A stretch of 64,000 nucleotides of DNA from assembly GCA_963698015.1 (NCBI GenBank), contig OY969109.1, positions 2,170,001-2,234,000 of the forward strand, written 5' to 3'. The translations under genes were made by a program, and so were the position numbers. The notes beneath the pieces are model-generated. The model was given only the letters and a program-made list of their open reading frames with translations, did no database searches and had not been told where the DNA came from. Below, one piece after another: positions 56,199 to 63,951 of the stretch (position 1 is the stretch's first letter; each line of letters opens with the position of its first letter). This DNA is from VAXT01 sp963698015 (GTDB lineage: Bacteria > Actinomycetota > Thermoleophilia > Gaiellales > Gaiellaceae).

Positions 56199-56212
56199 CT
56201 AGCCTTCTACCG

Positions 56213-56803
56213 ATGTTCACGGGAATCGTTCGCGAGCGCGGGCGCGTCGTCTCGATGCAGCAGGAGCCCGAGGGCCTGCGCTTCGAGATCGACGCTCCGG
56301 CGACCGCCTCGGAGCTCGGCATCGGCGACTCGGTGTCGGTCGGCGGCGCCTGCCTGACCGCGACCGCAGTCTCGAACGGACGCTTCTCCGTGACCGCGGT
56401 CGCGGAGACGCTCGACCGAACGACTCTCGGCCGGCTCGAGTCCCAGGCCGAGGTCAATCTCGAGACCGCGACCCGTGCAGGCGACCCACTCGGCGGCCAT
56501 TTCGTGCAGGGTCACGTGGACGCGGTCGGTCGGATCGCCTCGATCGAAGACGCGCGCGTCTGGGTCGAGGCGGCGCCCGAGATCCTGCGCTACTGCGTCG
56601 AGAAGGGCTCGATCACGGTCGACGGCGTCTCGCTCACGATCGCCGGCCTGCGCGAGAATGCCTTCGAGGTCGCCCTGATTCCACACACCCTCGAAGTGAC
56701 GACGCTCGGGGCCCTGGAGCCGGGCGACGAGGTCAACCTCGAGGTGGACGTGCTCGCCAAGTACGTCGAGAAACTGATCGACCGGGATACGATTTCAGGC
56801 TGA
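56213..56803 (+). CDS. ribE: Riboflavin synthase, alpha chain
   Basis: A 196-residue protein with two internally repeated lumazine-binding barrels: MFTGIVRERGRVVSM ... VGGACLTAT in the first half and VQGHVDAVGRIASIED ... KGSITVDGVSLTIAGL in the second, with EVNLETDV-like EVNLEVDVLAKYVEKL at the end. It dismutates two lumazine molecules to riboflavin. Stop overlaps ribBA's ATG. Confidence 0.95.
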   Translation: MFTGIVRERGRVVSMQQEPEGLRFEIDAPATASELGIGDSVSVGGACLTATAVSNGRFSVTAVAETLDRTTLGRLESQAEVNLETATRAGDPLGGHFVQGHVDAVGRIASIEDARVWVEAAPEILRYCVEKGSITVDGVSLTIAGLRENAFEVALIPHTLEVTTLGALEPGDEVNLEVDVLAKYVEKLIDRDTISG

Positions 56804-58059
56804 TGACGTTGGCTGCGCCGGAGACCAGGAACTTCGCCGCGATCGAGGACGCGATCGAGGACATCCGCCAGGGCAAGTTCGTGGTCGTCGTCGACGCGGC
56901 CGACCGTGAGAACGAGGGCGACCTGACGATCGCGGCCCAGTTCGCGACTCCAGAGGCGATCAACTTCATGGCCATGCACGCGCGCGGCCTGATCTGCCTC
57001 CCGCTGACCGACGAGCGGTGCGACGAGCTCGGTCTGCGCCAGATGGCCGATCGCAACGAGGCACCCCTACAGACGGCTTTCACCGTCTCGATCGAGGCCC
57101 GCGAGGGCGTGTCGACCGGAATCTCCGCCCAGGACCGCTCGCGCACGATCCAGGTCGCGATCGACCCGACCAAGGGGCCAGGCGACCTCGTCCAGCCCGG
57201 CCACGTCTTCCCGCTGCGCGCACGCGAAGGCGGCGTGCTCAGGCGCGCCGGCCAGACGGAGGCGGCAGTCGACCTCGCACGCCTCGCGGGCCTCAACCCC
57301 GCGGGCGTCGTGTGCGAGGTGATGAAGGAGGACGGGACGATGGCGCGCGTCCCCGACCTCGTCGAGTTTTGCGGGCAGCACGAGATCAAGCTGATCACGG
57401 TCGCCGACCTGATCGAGTACCGGCGGCGGACGGAGAAGCTCGTCGAGCGGACGACCTCGGTCCGCCTGCCGACGGCGTACGGCGAGTTCCAGGCGATCGC
57501 GTTCCGCGAGAAGCTGACCGGCAAGCATCACATCGCGCTCGTCCGCGGCGAGGTCGACGGCGCCGAGGACGTGCTCGTCCGCGTCCACTCGGAGTGCCTG
57601 ACCGGCGACGTCTTCCACTCGCTGCGCTGCGACTGCGGCGAGCAACTCGCGCAGGCGCTCGCCCGGCTCGCCGACGAGGATTGCGGCGTGCTGCTCTACA
57701 TGACCCAGGAGGGCCGCGGCATCGGACTGCTGAACAAGCTCAAGGCGTACGAGCTCCAGGAGGCGGGCTTCGACACGGTCGAGGCGAACCTAGAGCTCGG
57801 GCTCCCGGCGGACGCGCGCGAGTACGGGATCGGCAACCAGATCCTCGCCGACCTCGGGTTGACGACGATTCGCATCCTCACGAACAACCCGAAGAAGCTG
57901 ACCGGGATCGAAGGCTTCGGCCTGACGGTCGTCGAGCAGGTCCCGATCGAGGTCGAGCCCACGGACGAGAACCGCCGGTACCTCGACACGAAGCGCGACA
58001 AGCTCGGGCACCGCCTGCACCACCAGGACGTGCGTTTCGCCGAGGGCAAAGAGGAATGA
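56803..58059 (+). CDS. ribBA: Bifunctional DHBP synthase / GTP cyclohydrolase II
   Basis: A 418-residue fusion. RibB half: VVVVDAADRENEGDLTIAAQ, THGIS-type VSTGISAQDRSRTI, and PGHVFPLRAREGGVLRRAGQTEAAVDL (positions about 127-153). RibA half: VRVHSECLTGDVFHSLRCDCGEQL with the three zinc Cys, LLYMTQEGRGIGLLNKLKAYELQ and IRILTNNPKKLTG. Both active sites appear intact. It makes both precursors of the pathway. Confidence 0.95.
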   Translation: MTLAAPETRNFAAIEDAIEDIRQGKFVVVVDAADRENEGDLTIAAQFATPEAINFMAMHARGLICLPLTDERCDELGLRQMADRNEAPLQTAFTVSIEAREGVSTGISAQDRSRTIQVAIDPTKGPGDLVQPGHVFPLRAREGGVLRRAGQTEAAVDLARLAGLNPAGVVCEVMKEDGTMARVPDLVEFCGQHEIKLITVADLIEYRRRTEKLVERTTSVRLPTAYGEFQAIAFREKLTGKHHIALVRGEVDGAEDVLVRVHSECLTGDVFHSLRCDCGEQLAQALARLADEDCGVLLYMTQEGRGIGLLNKLKAYELQEAGFDTVEANLELGLPADAREYGIGNQILADLGLTTIRILTNNPKKLTGIEGFGLTVVEQVPIEVEPTDENRRYLDTKRDKLGHRLHHQDVRFAEGKEE

Positions 58060-58712
58060 GCGAGCGGATCGACGAGATCGAGTCGCGACTGCGGGAGCTG
58101 GGGGCGGCGCAGCCGCAGGAGGAGTCCGCTGACGGCGACGCGCCGGTCGAGCTGCCGCAGGAGCTGGAGCCCGAAGCCGAGGAGCCGGAGGCGGAGCCCG
58201 CCGCTGAGCACGCAGCCGGTGAGCTCCGCGTCCCGGAGGGGTACAGCGTCCTGTCCGGAGGCGTCGACGGCCGCCGCGCCGTCGCCGTCGTCGTCAGCCG
58301 CTTCAACGGCGAGATCACGAACCGGCTGCTCGAGCGTGCGCTCGCGGAGCTCGAGGAGGTCGGCGTCGCGCGCGAGGCGGTGATGGTGATGCCGGTCCCG
58401 GGCGCGTTCGAGCTCCCGCTGGCTGCGATGGCGCTCGCGAAGACGCGCCGTTACGCCTGCGTGGTCGCGCTCGGGTGCGTGATCAGGGGCGAGACGCCGC
58501 ACTTCGACTACGTGGCCAGCGAAGCGGCTAGCGGCCTCCAGTTGGCCGCGCTCGAGACGGGCGTTCCGGTCGCGTTCGGCGTTCTGACCGTGGACACCCG
58601 CGAGCAGGCCGAGGAGCGGATCGACCGGGCGGGGGACGCCGTGCGGACGGCCCTCGAGATGGCGGACGTGTTCTCCCAGCTCCGCGCGCAGGCCGCGGGC
58701 GGCTTGCACTAG
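58056..58712 (+). CDS. ribH: 6,7-dimethyl-8-ribityllumazine synthase with acidic N-terminal extension
   Basis: A 218-residue protein. From about residue 65 it is a normal lumazine synthase: AVAVVVSRFNGEITNRLLERAL, VMVMPVPGAFELPLAAMAL and VALGCVIRGETPHFDYVASEA, with the catalytic His in the last block. Before this lies an extension of about 60 residues: SERIDEIESRLRELGAAQP, then a run rich in Glu, Pro and Ala. Such a tail would face outside or inside the icosahedral or pentameric assembly. ATG 58056 overlaps the ribBA stop and is the only start in this frame after ribBA with normal coupling. Last gene of the rib operon. Confidence 0.92.
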   Translation: MSERIDEIESRLRELGAAQPQEESADGDAPVELPQELEPEAEEPEAEPAAEHAAGELRVPEGYSVLSGGVDGRRAVAVVVSRFNGEITNRLLERALAELEEVGVAREAVMVMPVPGAFELPLAAMALAKTRRYACVVALGCVIRGETPHFDYVASEAASGLQLAALETGVPVAFGVLTVDTREQAEERIDRAGDAVRTALEMADVFSQLRAQAAGGLH

Positions 58713-58739
58713 CAAGCTCCCGCTACACTCTTCCGTCCC

Positions 58740-58931
58740 ATGGCAAAGGTGTGCGCAGTCTGCGGAAAGAAGCCGTCCTTCGGTCACAGCCGGAGCCATT
58801 CGATGGTGGCCACGAAGCGGCGCTTCGACCCGAATCTCCAGCGCGTCCGCGTGCTCCTCGACGGACGACCGACCCGCGCGTACGTCTGCACCCGCTGCCT
58901 AAAGGCGGGCAAGGTCGACAAAGCCCTTTAG
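58740..58931 (+). CDS. rpmB: 50S ribosomal protein L28 (zinc-binding form)
   Basis: A 63-residue protein starting AKVCAVCGKKPSFGHSRSHSM and ending YVCTRCLKAGKVDKAL. The CxxC pairs at both ends form the zinc ribbon of the C+ variant; FDPNLQRVRV is the central family motif. It lies between the rib operon and the fak genes, as rpmB often does beside fakA. Confidence 0.95.
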   Translation: MAKVCAVCGKKPSFGHSRSHSMVATKRRFDPNLQRVRVLLDGRPTRAYVCTRCLKAGKVDKAL

Positions 58932-58963
58932 CGCTCCGCGCTCTGAACCGCCGCGGCGCCTAC

Positions 58964-58980
58964 GCGTTACTTTGTAACGC
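58964..58980. promoter_or_regulatory. Perfect inverted repeat after rpmB
   Basis: GCGTTAC-TTT-GTAACGC, 7-bp arms and a 3-base centre, 33 bp after rpmB and 25 bp before the next start. It lacks a T tract, so an operator for the downstream gene is as likely as a terminator. Confidence 0.4.
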
Positions 58981-59004
58981 CACCAACGAGTAGTTAATGA
59001 CGAG

Positions 59005-59496
59005 ATGCTCCGGCGTAGACGCGTACTCATTCTCGGCATCGCCCTGATCGTGGCTGTCGCAGGGTCGGCCGGGGTCATCGCGGCAACAAAGTCGCCGGGC
59101 GGCGGCGCCAGCTTTCATACACGAGTCGGGGCTCCGTTTCCGCCCGACCCGCAGGAGTTGACCGACCTTCGGGACGTCGCGTTGCGAATTGCAGCTGACA
59201 CCGGAGATCCCCATCCGACGAGCGGTCGTGTGTGGGCAACGTCTCGGTCGCGCGCAACAACGATCCTCGACGACACCAGAGCGGACACTGATCAACCCTC
59301 GTACGTAATCGTGCTTCAGGGTGACTTCGTCGCCGATGACGCTCCTCTCCCAGCCGGCGCGCCTGCGCCGACTGGCACGGTTCTAACGTTGGTTTTGGAT
59401 CCGTCGACCGGTGCGGTCACTGATTTTGGCGTGCACAAGTTCGCCCCCGACATGTCAACGCTCGGTCCCGGGGCTGACTTGGGCGTTTCGAGTTAG
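59005..59496 (+). CDS. Hypothetical secreted or membrane-anchored protein (163 aa)
   Basis: The N-terminus RRRRVLILGIALIVAVAGSAGVIAA is a signal peptide or anchor. The rest is soluble and contains PPDPQELTDLRDVALRIAADTGDP and DQPSYVIVLQGDFVADDAPLPAGAPAPTG (positions about 46-69 and 96-124), a pattern like that of PepSY-like or small secreted actinobacterial proteins, but no family is claimed. GC content and codon use are clearly lower than around it, hinting at recent acquisition. Confidence 0.6.
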   Translation: MLRRRRVLILGIALIVAVAGSAGVIAATKSPGGGASFHTRVGAPFPPDPQELTDLRDVALRIAADTGDPHPTSGRVWATSRSRATTILDDTRADTDQPSYVIVLQGDFVADDAPLPAGAPAPTGTVLTLVLDPSTGAVTDFGVHKFAPDMSTLGPGADLGVSS

Positions 59497-59560
59497 CGCG
59501 GATCCTTGAACGGCGTGTGACGCCAAGCACGCTCGAGAGCGCACCGATATAAACGCTCCG

Positions 59561-61099
59561 ATGAGCGAGCGCCCCAGCGTGCTCGAGCTTGCCCGCGCGG
59601 CGGAGAGCGCCCTCGACCGCAACCGGGCGCGCATCGACGACCTCAACGTCTATCCGGTGCCCGACGGCGACACCGGGACGAACATGCTGCTCACGGTGCG
59701 CGCGGTCCGCGAGGCGCTCGAGGCGGGAAAGACGGACATCGCCCACGCCGCGCTGCTCGGAGCGCGCGGCAACTCCGGCGTGATCCTGTCGCAGATCATC
59801 CGCGGCGCCGTCGAGGGCTTCGACGAAGACGGGACTGTCGCGACCGCGCTCAGGCACGGCTCCGACACCGCCTGGGCGGCGGTTCGCAAGCCGGTCGAAG
59901 GAACGATCCTGACCGTGATCCGCGCGCTGGCCGACGAGGCCGAGTCGCGCCGCGACGAAGAGCTGCCCGAGCTCCTGCACGCGCTCGTCGCGCACGGAGA
60001 CACGGCCGTCGCGCGGACCCAGGAGCAGCTCGACGTGCTCAGCAAGGCCGGGGTCGTCGACGCGGGGGCGGCCGGGCTGGTCGAGATCCTGCGCGGGATC
60101 TCTGCGCACGTCTCCGGTGAGCCGTTGCCGGAGGCGATCGAGGCGGTGCCGCTGACCGCGGACGCGATCCACCAGGAAGCCTCGCGCTACCGCTACTGCA
60201 CGGTGTTCGTCGTCGAGGGCGAGAGCCTCGATCGTGACGTCCTCGAGCGCGACCTCGAGCCGCTCGGCGACTCGCTGCTCGTCGTCGGCGATGCATCCGC
60301 GCTCAAGGCTCACGTCCACACCGACGACCCGGGCGCCGCGCTGCGGGCGGGCACGGCGATGGGCGTCATCGAGCGGGTCGAGATCGCGAACATGCACCTC
60401 CAGAGCGCCCAGCGCGAGGAGCGGCTCTCGCACCCGATCCACGACGATCGCCGAACCGCGGTCGTCGCGGTCGTCACCGGCGAGGGCAATCGCCGCCTCT
60501 TCGAGAGCATGGGCGCAACCGGGATCGTGGACGGCGGCGAGACGATGAACCCGTCGACCGAAGAGCTCCTGCTCGCGATCGAGAGCGCGCACGCGCCGGA
60601 GGTCGTCGTGCTCGCGAACAACGACAACGTCGTCCTCGCGGCGCGCCAGGCGGCGCGGCTCGCGAACGTCCCCGTCCACGTCGTCCCGTCGAGCTCGCTC
60701 CAGGCCGGCCTCGGGGCGATGCTCGCGTACGACCCGCTCGTCGGCGCCGAGGCCAACGCGCAGGCGATGGACGACGCGGCCGCGACGATCGCGACGGGCG
60801 GCGTCACGGTCGCGTCGAGAGCGGTCAGCGTCGACGGCGTCCAGGTCGAGCGCGGCGCGTACCTCGGCCTCGTCGGCGGCGACCCGATAGCGGGCGGGAC
60901 GAGCTTCGACACCGTCGCCTCCTCGGTCGTCGACCGCCTGCTCGCCGAGCCGCGTGACGTGCTGACCCTGATCACCGGCGACGACGAGCCCGAGCTCGGC
61001 CGGTTGCTCGCCCGCGTCGCCGAGCAGCACCCTGACCTCGAGCTCGAGGTCCACCCCGGCGGCCAGCCTCACTATCCGCTTTTGGTTTCAGCCGAGTAA
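59561..61099 (+). CDS. fakA: Fatty acid kinase subunit A (YloV/DAK2-type)
   Basis: A 512-residue protein. The N-terminal Dak2 ATP-binding domain shows NVYPVPDGDTGTNMLLT (metal Asp triad) and LLGARGNSGVILSQIIRG; the middle domain has the YRYCTVFVVEG and SLLVVGDASALKAHVHTDDP blocks with the conserved HVHT; the C-terminal DegV-like domain ends EVHPGGQPHYPLLVSAE. With FakB (61499) it phosphorylates exogenous or recycled fatty acids for phospholipid synthesis. First gene of a three-gene unit. Confidence 0.93.
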   Translation: MSERPSVLELARAAESALDRNRARIDDLNVYPVPDGDTGTNMLLTVRAVREALEAGKTDIAHAALLGARGNSGVILSQIIRGAVEGFDEDGTVATALRHGSDTAWAAVRKPVEGTILTVIRALADEAESRRDEELPELLHALVAHGDTAVARTQEQLDVLSKAGVVDAGAAGLVEILRGISAHVSGEPLPEAIEAVPLTADAIHQEASRYRYCTVFVVEGESLDRDVLERDLEPLGDSLLVVGDASALKAHVHTDDPGAALRAGTAMGVIERVEIANMHLQSAQREERLSHPIHDDRRTAVVAVVTGEGNRRLFESMGATGIVDGGETMNPSTEELLLAIESAHAPEVVVLANNDNVVLAARQAARLANVPVHVVPSSSLQAGLGAMLAYDPLVGAEANAQAMDDAAATIATGGVTVASRAVSVDGVQVERGAYLGLVGGDPIAGGTSFDTVASSVVDRLLAEPRDVLTLITGDDEPELGRLLARVAEQHPDLELEVHPGGQPHYPLLVSAE

Positions 61100-61116
61100 C
61101 TCCCTAGAGTGCTCCC

Positions 61117-61497
61117 GTGTCCGTTGCGCCCGTCCGCGTAGCCCTGGTCGAGGACAACGAGGTGTTCCGCGAGGCTCTCGAGCTCCTGCTCGGGTTGCGG
61201 ACGGACATCGAGGTCGTCGGCTCCGTGGGGGACGGGTCGAAGGTCGCGGACCTCTGCCGGCAGCTCGACCCGGACGTGGTCGTGATGGACTTCCGCCTGC
61301 CCGCGCTCGACGGCGTCGAGGCGACGAGGGCTCTGCGTGCTGCGTGTCCCGAGGTGGCGGTCATCTGCCTGACCGCCTCGGCGAACCTGCGCGAGGTCGA
61401 CGCCCTGTTCGAGGCGGGCGCGGTCGCGTGCCTGACGAAGGACGAGCACCTCGACACGATCATCGGGGCGATCCTCAGCGCAGCCGGGCACTCGTGA
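61117..61497 (+). CDS. Stand-alone response-regulator receiver domain
   Basis: A 126-residue CheY-like domain. RVALVEDNEVFREAL holds the acidic pair, the phospho-acceptor Asp is in PDVVVMDFRLPALDGVEA, the Thr is in VICLTASAN and the Lys in VACLTKDEH. No DNA-binding or enzyme domain follows. It begins with GTG 17 bp after fakA and ends one base before the GTG of fakB, so it is co-translated with both fatty acid kinase subunits. A regulator of their assembly or activity is a natural guess. No histidine kinase is nearby. Confidence 0.88.
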   Translation: MSVAPVRVALVEDNEVFREALELLLGLRTDIEVVGSVGDGSKVADLCRQLDPDVVVMDFRLPALDGVEATRALRAACPEVAVICLTASANLREVDALFEAGAVACLTKDEHLDTIIGAILSAAGHS

Positions 61498-61498
61498 C

Positions 61499-62353
61499 GT
61501 GGAGCTGAGCGCCGAGAACACGGCGATCGTCCTCGACTCGACCGCAGACTTCCCCGACGCGCCCGAACGCTTCCCGAACTGGCGCGTCGTCCCGCTGTAC
61601 GTCCGCTTCGGTGCCGAGAGCTACCGCGACTACGTCGACATCGGCCCCGCCGAGTTCTACGAACGGCTCCGCACCGCCGAGGAGCTTCCGACGACGTCGC
61701 AGCCGACACCGCAGGACTTTCAGGCCGCCTACGAGGACCTGACCGGATACGCGCGCATCCTCGCGTTCCCGGTCTCGGCCAAGCTCTCGGGCACGTACGA
61801 GAGCGCCGTGCGCGCCGGCGAGCAGTCGGGCGGCCGCGTGCGCGTGCTCGACACCGAGACGGCCTCGGCGGCGATCGCGATGCTCGCCCTCGCCGTCCAG
61901 CGGCGCCTCGAGCGGGGGACGACGGACGAGGAGATCGACGACTTCGTCGCGCGCTTCAAGCGCGAGTCGGGGCTGATCTTCACGCTCGACACGCTCGAGT
62001 TCCTCGCGCGCGGCGGGCGGATCGGGCGCGCCGCCGGCTGGGCCGGGCAGCTCCTGCACATCAAGCCGATCCTCACGCTCGAGGACGGCGAGGTGCTGCC
62101 GCTCAAGCGCGTCCGGGGCAACCGGAAGGCGATCGAGGAATTCGCCGAGGCCTTCAGGGCGGCGACGGGCGACGAGCCGGGTCTCCGGGCCGGCATCGCC
62201 CATGCGGACGCGCCGGAGCGCATGGCCGCGGTGGAGAAGCTGGTCCGCGACGTCCGTCCGAACGCAGAGATCGAGGTCGCGACCACGCTCGGCCCGGTCG
62301 TCGGCACACATGCCGGTCCGGGCACGGTCGGGCTGTTCTGGCTCCAGGACTGA
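61499..62353 (+). CDS. fakB: Fatty acid-binding subunit FakB (DegV family)
   Basis: A 284-residue DegV protein. Fatty acid pocket motifs: AIVLDSTADFPD at the start, PTTSQPTPQDFQAAYEDL, ILAFPVSAKLSGTYESAV, VRVLDTETASAAIAML, and TLEFLARGGRIGRAAGWAGQLLHIKPILTLEDGEV (positions about 165-199); the last strand ends GPVVGTHAGPGTVGLFW. It presents the acyl carboxyl to FakA. GTG 61499 lies next to the receiver-domain gene. Confidence 0.93.
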   Translation: MELSAENTAIVLDSTADFPDAPERFPNWRVVPLYVRFGAESYRDYVDIGPAEFYERLRTAEELPTTSQPTPQDFQAAYEDLTGYARILAFPVSAKLSGTYESAVRAGEQSGGRVRVLDTETASAAIAMLALAVQRRLERGTTDEEIDDFVARFKRESGLIFTLDTLEFLARGGRIGRAAGWAGQLLHIKPILTLEDGEVLPLKRVRGNRKAIEEFAEAFRAATGDEPGLRAGIAHADAPERMAAVEKLVRDVRPNAEIEVATTLGPVVGTHAGPGTVGLFWLQD

Positions 62354-62447
62354 CGCGCGGACACTTAACAAGCCCGTAACCGTCGCGCTCTAGAATCGCG
62401 CCGGAGAATCCAGAAAGATCTGGACGCAGAAGGAACGCACTGAACCA

Positions 62448-62828
62448 ATGTTTCGCAAAAGGAGGACGATGACTCGCATCGCACTACTCGCCGCCGGGCT
62501 CCTGGCGACGCTCGCGTTCGCGGCGCCGATCGGAGCGACCAGCAGCGTCACGAAGCTGACTGGCACCGTCGGCCCCGGCTTCACCATCACCCTGAAGAAG
62601 GGGACCGCCAAGGTGAAGACGCTCAAGGACGGCACGTACAAGATCACCGTCAACGACAAGTCGAACATCCACAACTTCCACCTGAAGGGCCCGGGCGTGA
62701 ACAAGATCATCACGAGCACGCCGTTCAAGGGCACCAAGACGGTCACCGTGAAGCTGAAGGAGGGGACGTACAAGTACGTCTGCGACCCTCACGCAACCGT
62801 GATGAAGGGCAGCTTCAAGGTCACTTAG
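62448..62828 (+). CDS. Secreted cupredoxin-like copper protein
   Basis: A 126-residue protein (ATG 62448) or 119 residues (ATG 62469, directly behind GGAGG but with only 3-base spacing). A signal peptide (KRRTMTRIALLAAGLLATLAFAAPIGA) precedes a single cupredoxin domain: His75 in SNIHNFHLKGPG, then Cys112, His115 and Met119 in YVCDPHATVMKGSF, the four ligands of a type 1 copper site. The likely role is electron transfer or copper binding outside the membrane. A palindrome (TCCAGA-4-TCTGGA, 62409-62424) and a TAGAAT box precede it. Confidence 0.88.
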   Translation: MFRKRRTMTRIALLAAGLLATLAFAAPIGATSSVTKLTGTVGPGFTITLKKGTAKVKTLKDGTYKITVNDKSNIHNFHLKGPGVNKIITSTPFKGTKTVTVKLKEGTYKYVCDPHATVMKGSFKVT

Positions 62829-62832
62829 CGCG

Positions 62833-63951
62833 TCAGCGTTCGATCCAGGGGGCGCGCAAACCGCCCCCTGGTGACCGCGCACCGAGCCCGAACACCGGGT
62901 CGGGCTCCTCCTCTCCGTTCAGCAGCTTCTCCACGTACTCCGCGAGCGCCGGCCCGTGCTTGAAGCCGTGGCCGGAGCCGCCGCCGAAGAGCCAGACGTG
63001 GTCGTGCTCGGGGTGCGGCGCGATCAGGAAGTTCGTGTCCTCGGTGAGCGAGTAGGGGCAGGAGCGCGTGCCGACGAGCGGCGCGCCGGCCAGCGCCGGG
63101 AAGCGGAGGGCGATGTAGTCGCGTGCTTCTCGCTCCTTCTCCTCGGAGGCGACGCGCTCGCCGGCATCCGGGTCGAACGCCGGCCCCTCGCGGTCGGGGC
63201 TCGCCTTGAAGCCGCGCCCGTCGAGGTCGCCGACGCCGTACACGCCGTTGTCGAAGTCGACCCACCCGGGAACGGACGGCGCCTGCCAGCCTGCGGGCGC
63301 GCCGAAGAAGTAGACGTCCTGCCTCGTCACGCGGAGGTCGACGAGCTCCGGGAAGAGCCCGGCAAGCCACGCGCCTCCGGCCCAGACGATCCGGTCCGCC
63401 TCCAGGCGGTCGCCGCCGACGAGGACCGCGTCACCCTCGGGTGCTGCTGTCCCCGTGACGAACCGTGCGCCGCGCTCGATCGCGAGCTCGGCCGTGACCC
63501 GGGTCGCGTCGCGCGCACGGAGCACTCCCGCCTCGGGCTCGAGCAGGATCGACTCGAGGCCCTGCCCGTCGAAGCTCGGCCAGAGCCGGGCGCCTTCGTC
63601 GGGCGCGAGGAGCTCGACTGGGATGTCCTGCTCTCTGAGAATGCGCTCGCTCTCCTCGCCCCAGCCGTGCCTGCCCGTGAAGAACCAGGCGACGCCAGAC
63701 GGCACGAGGAGCTCCGTCCCGGTCTCGCGCTCGAGCTCGCGCCAGAGGTCGAGCGCGCGGCAGGCCGAGCGCGTGTACCACGCGTTGTCGCCGTGCGCGA
63801 AGCGGATCAGCCGCGATTCTCCGCCCGAGGCGGCGCGCACGTGTCCCGGCGGGTACTGCTCGACGAGCGTGACGTCCCAGCCGCTCGAGACCAGCCGGAG
63901 GGCGAGCGACCCGCCGAAGACGCCCGCGCCGACGACGACGACGCTACGCAA
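62833..63951 (-). CDS. DAO-family FAD-dependent oxidoreductase (sarcosine oxidase-like)
   Basis: A protein of about 372 residues. The FAD-binding start RSVVVVGAGVFGGSLALRLVSSGWDVTLVE is followed by ASGGESRLIRFAHGDNAWYTRSA, the typical SSG.SR..R pattern of monomeric sarcosine oxidase, and it ends with LFGGGSGHGFKHGPALAEYV, the final FAD loop. It oxidises a secondary or N-methyl amino acid with O2. TTG 63951 is preferred as it gives the standard N-terminus and overlaps the end of the upstream gene; GTG 63969 is an alternative. The covalent-FAD Cys of MSOX appears to be at TRSCPYSLTED. Confidence 0.85.
   Translation of the reverse strand: MRSVVVVGAGVFGGSLALRLVSSGWDVTLVEQYPPGHVRAASGGESRLIRFAHGDNAWYTRSACRALDLWRELERETGTELLVPSGVAWFFTGRHGWGEESERILREQDIPVELLAPDEGARLWPSFDGQGLESILLEPEAGVLRARDATRVTAELAIERGARFVTGTAAPEGDAVLVGGDRLEADRIVWAGGAWLAGLFPELVDLRVTRQDVYFFGAPAGWQAPSVPGWVDFDNGVYGVGDLDGRGFKASPDREGPAFDPDAGERVASEEKEREARDYIALRFPALAGAPLVGTRSCPYSLTEDTNFLIAPHPEHDHVWLFGGGSGHGFKHGPALAEYVEKLLNGEEEPDPVFGLGARSPGGGLRAPWIER
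62845..62871 (+). terminator. Hairpin terminator of the cupredoxin gene
   Basis: CCAGGGGGCG, loop CGCAAAC, CGCCCCCTGG: a perfect 10-bp stem 17 bp after the cupredoxin stop, located within the last codons of the convergent oxidoreductase gene. Confidence 0.65.

Noticed and set aside
55049..58712. Search for an FMN riboswitch before the riboflavin genes
   Set aside because: There is no gap in front of ribD or elsewhere in the operon large enough, and no RFN-like conserved segments were seen.
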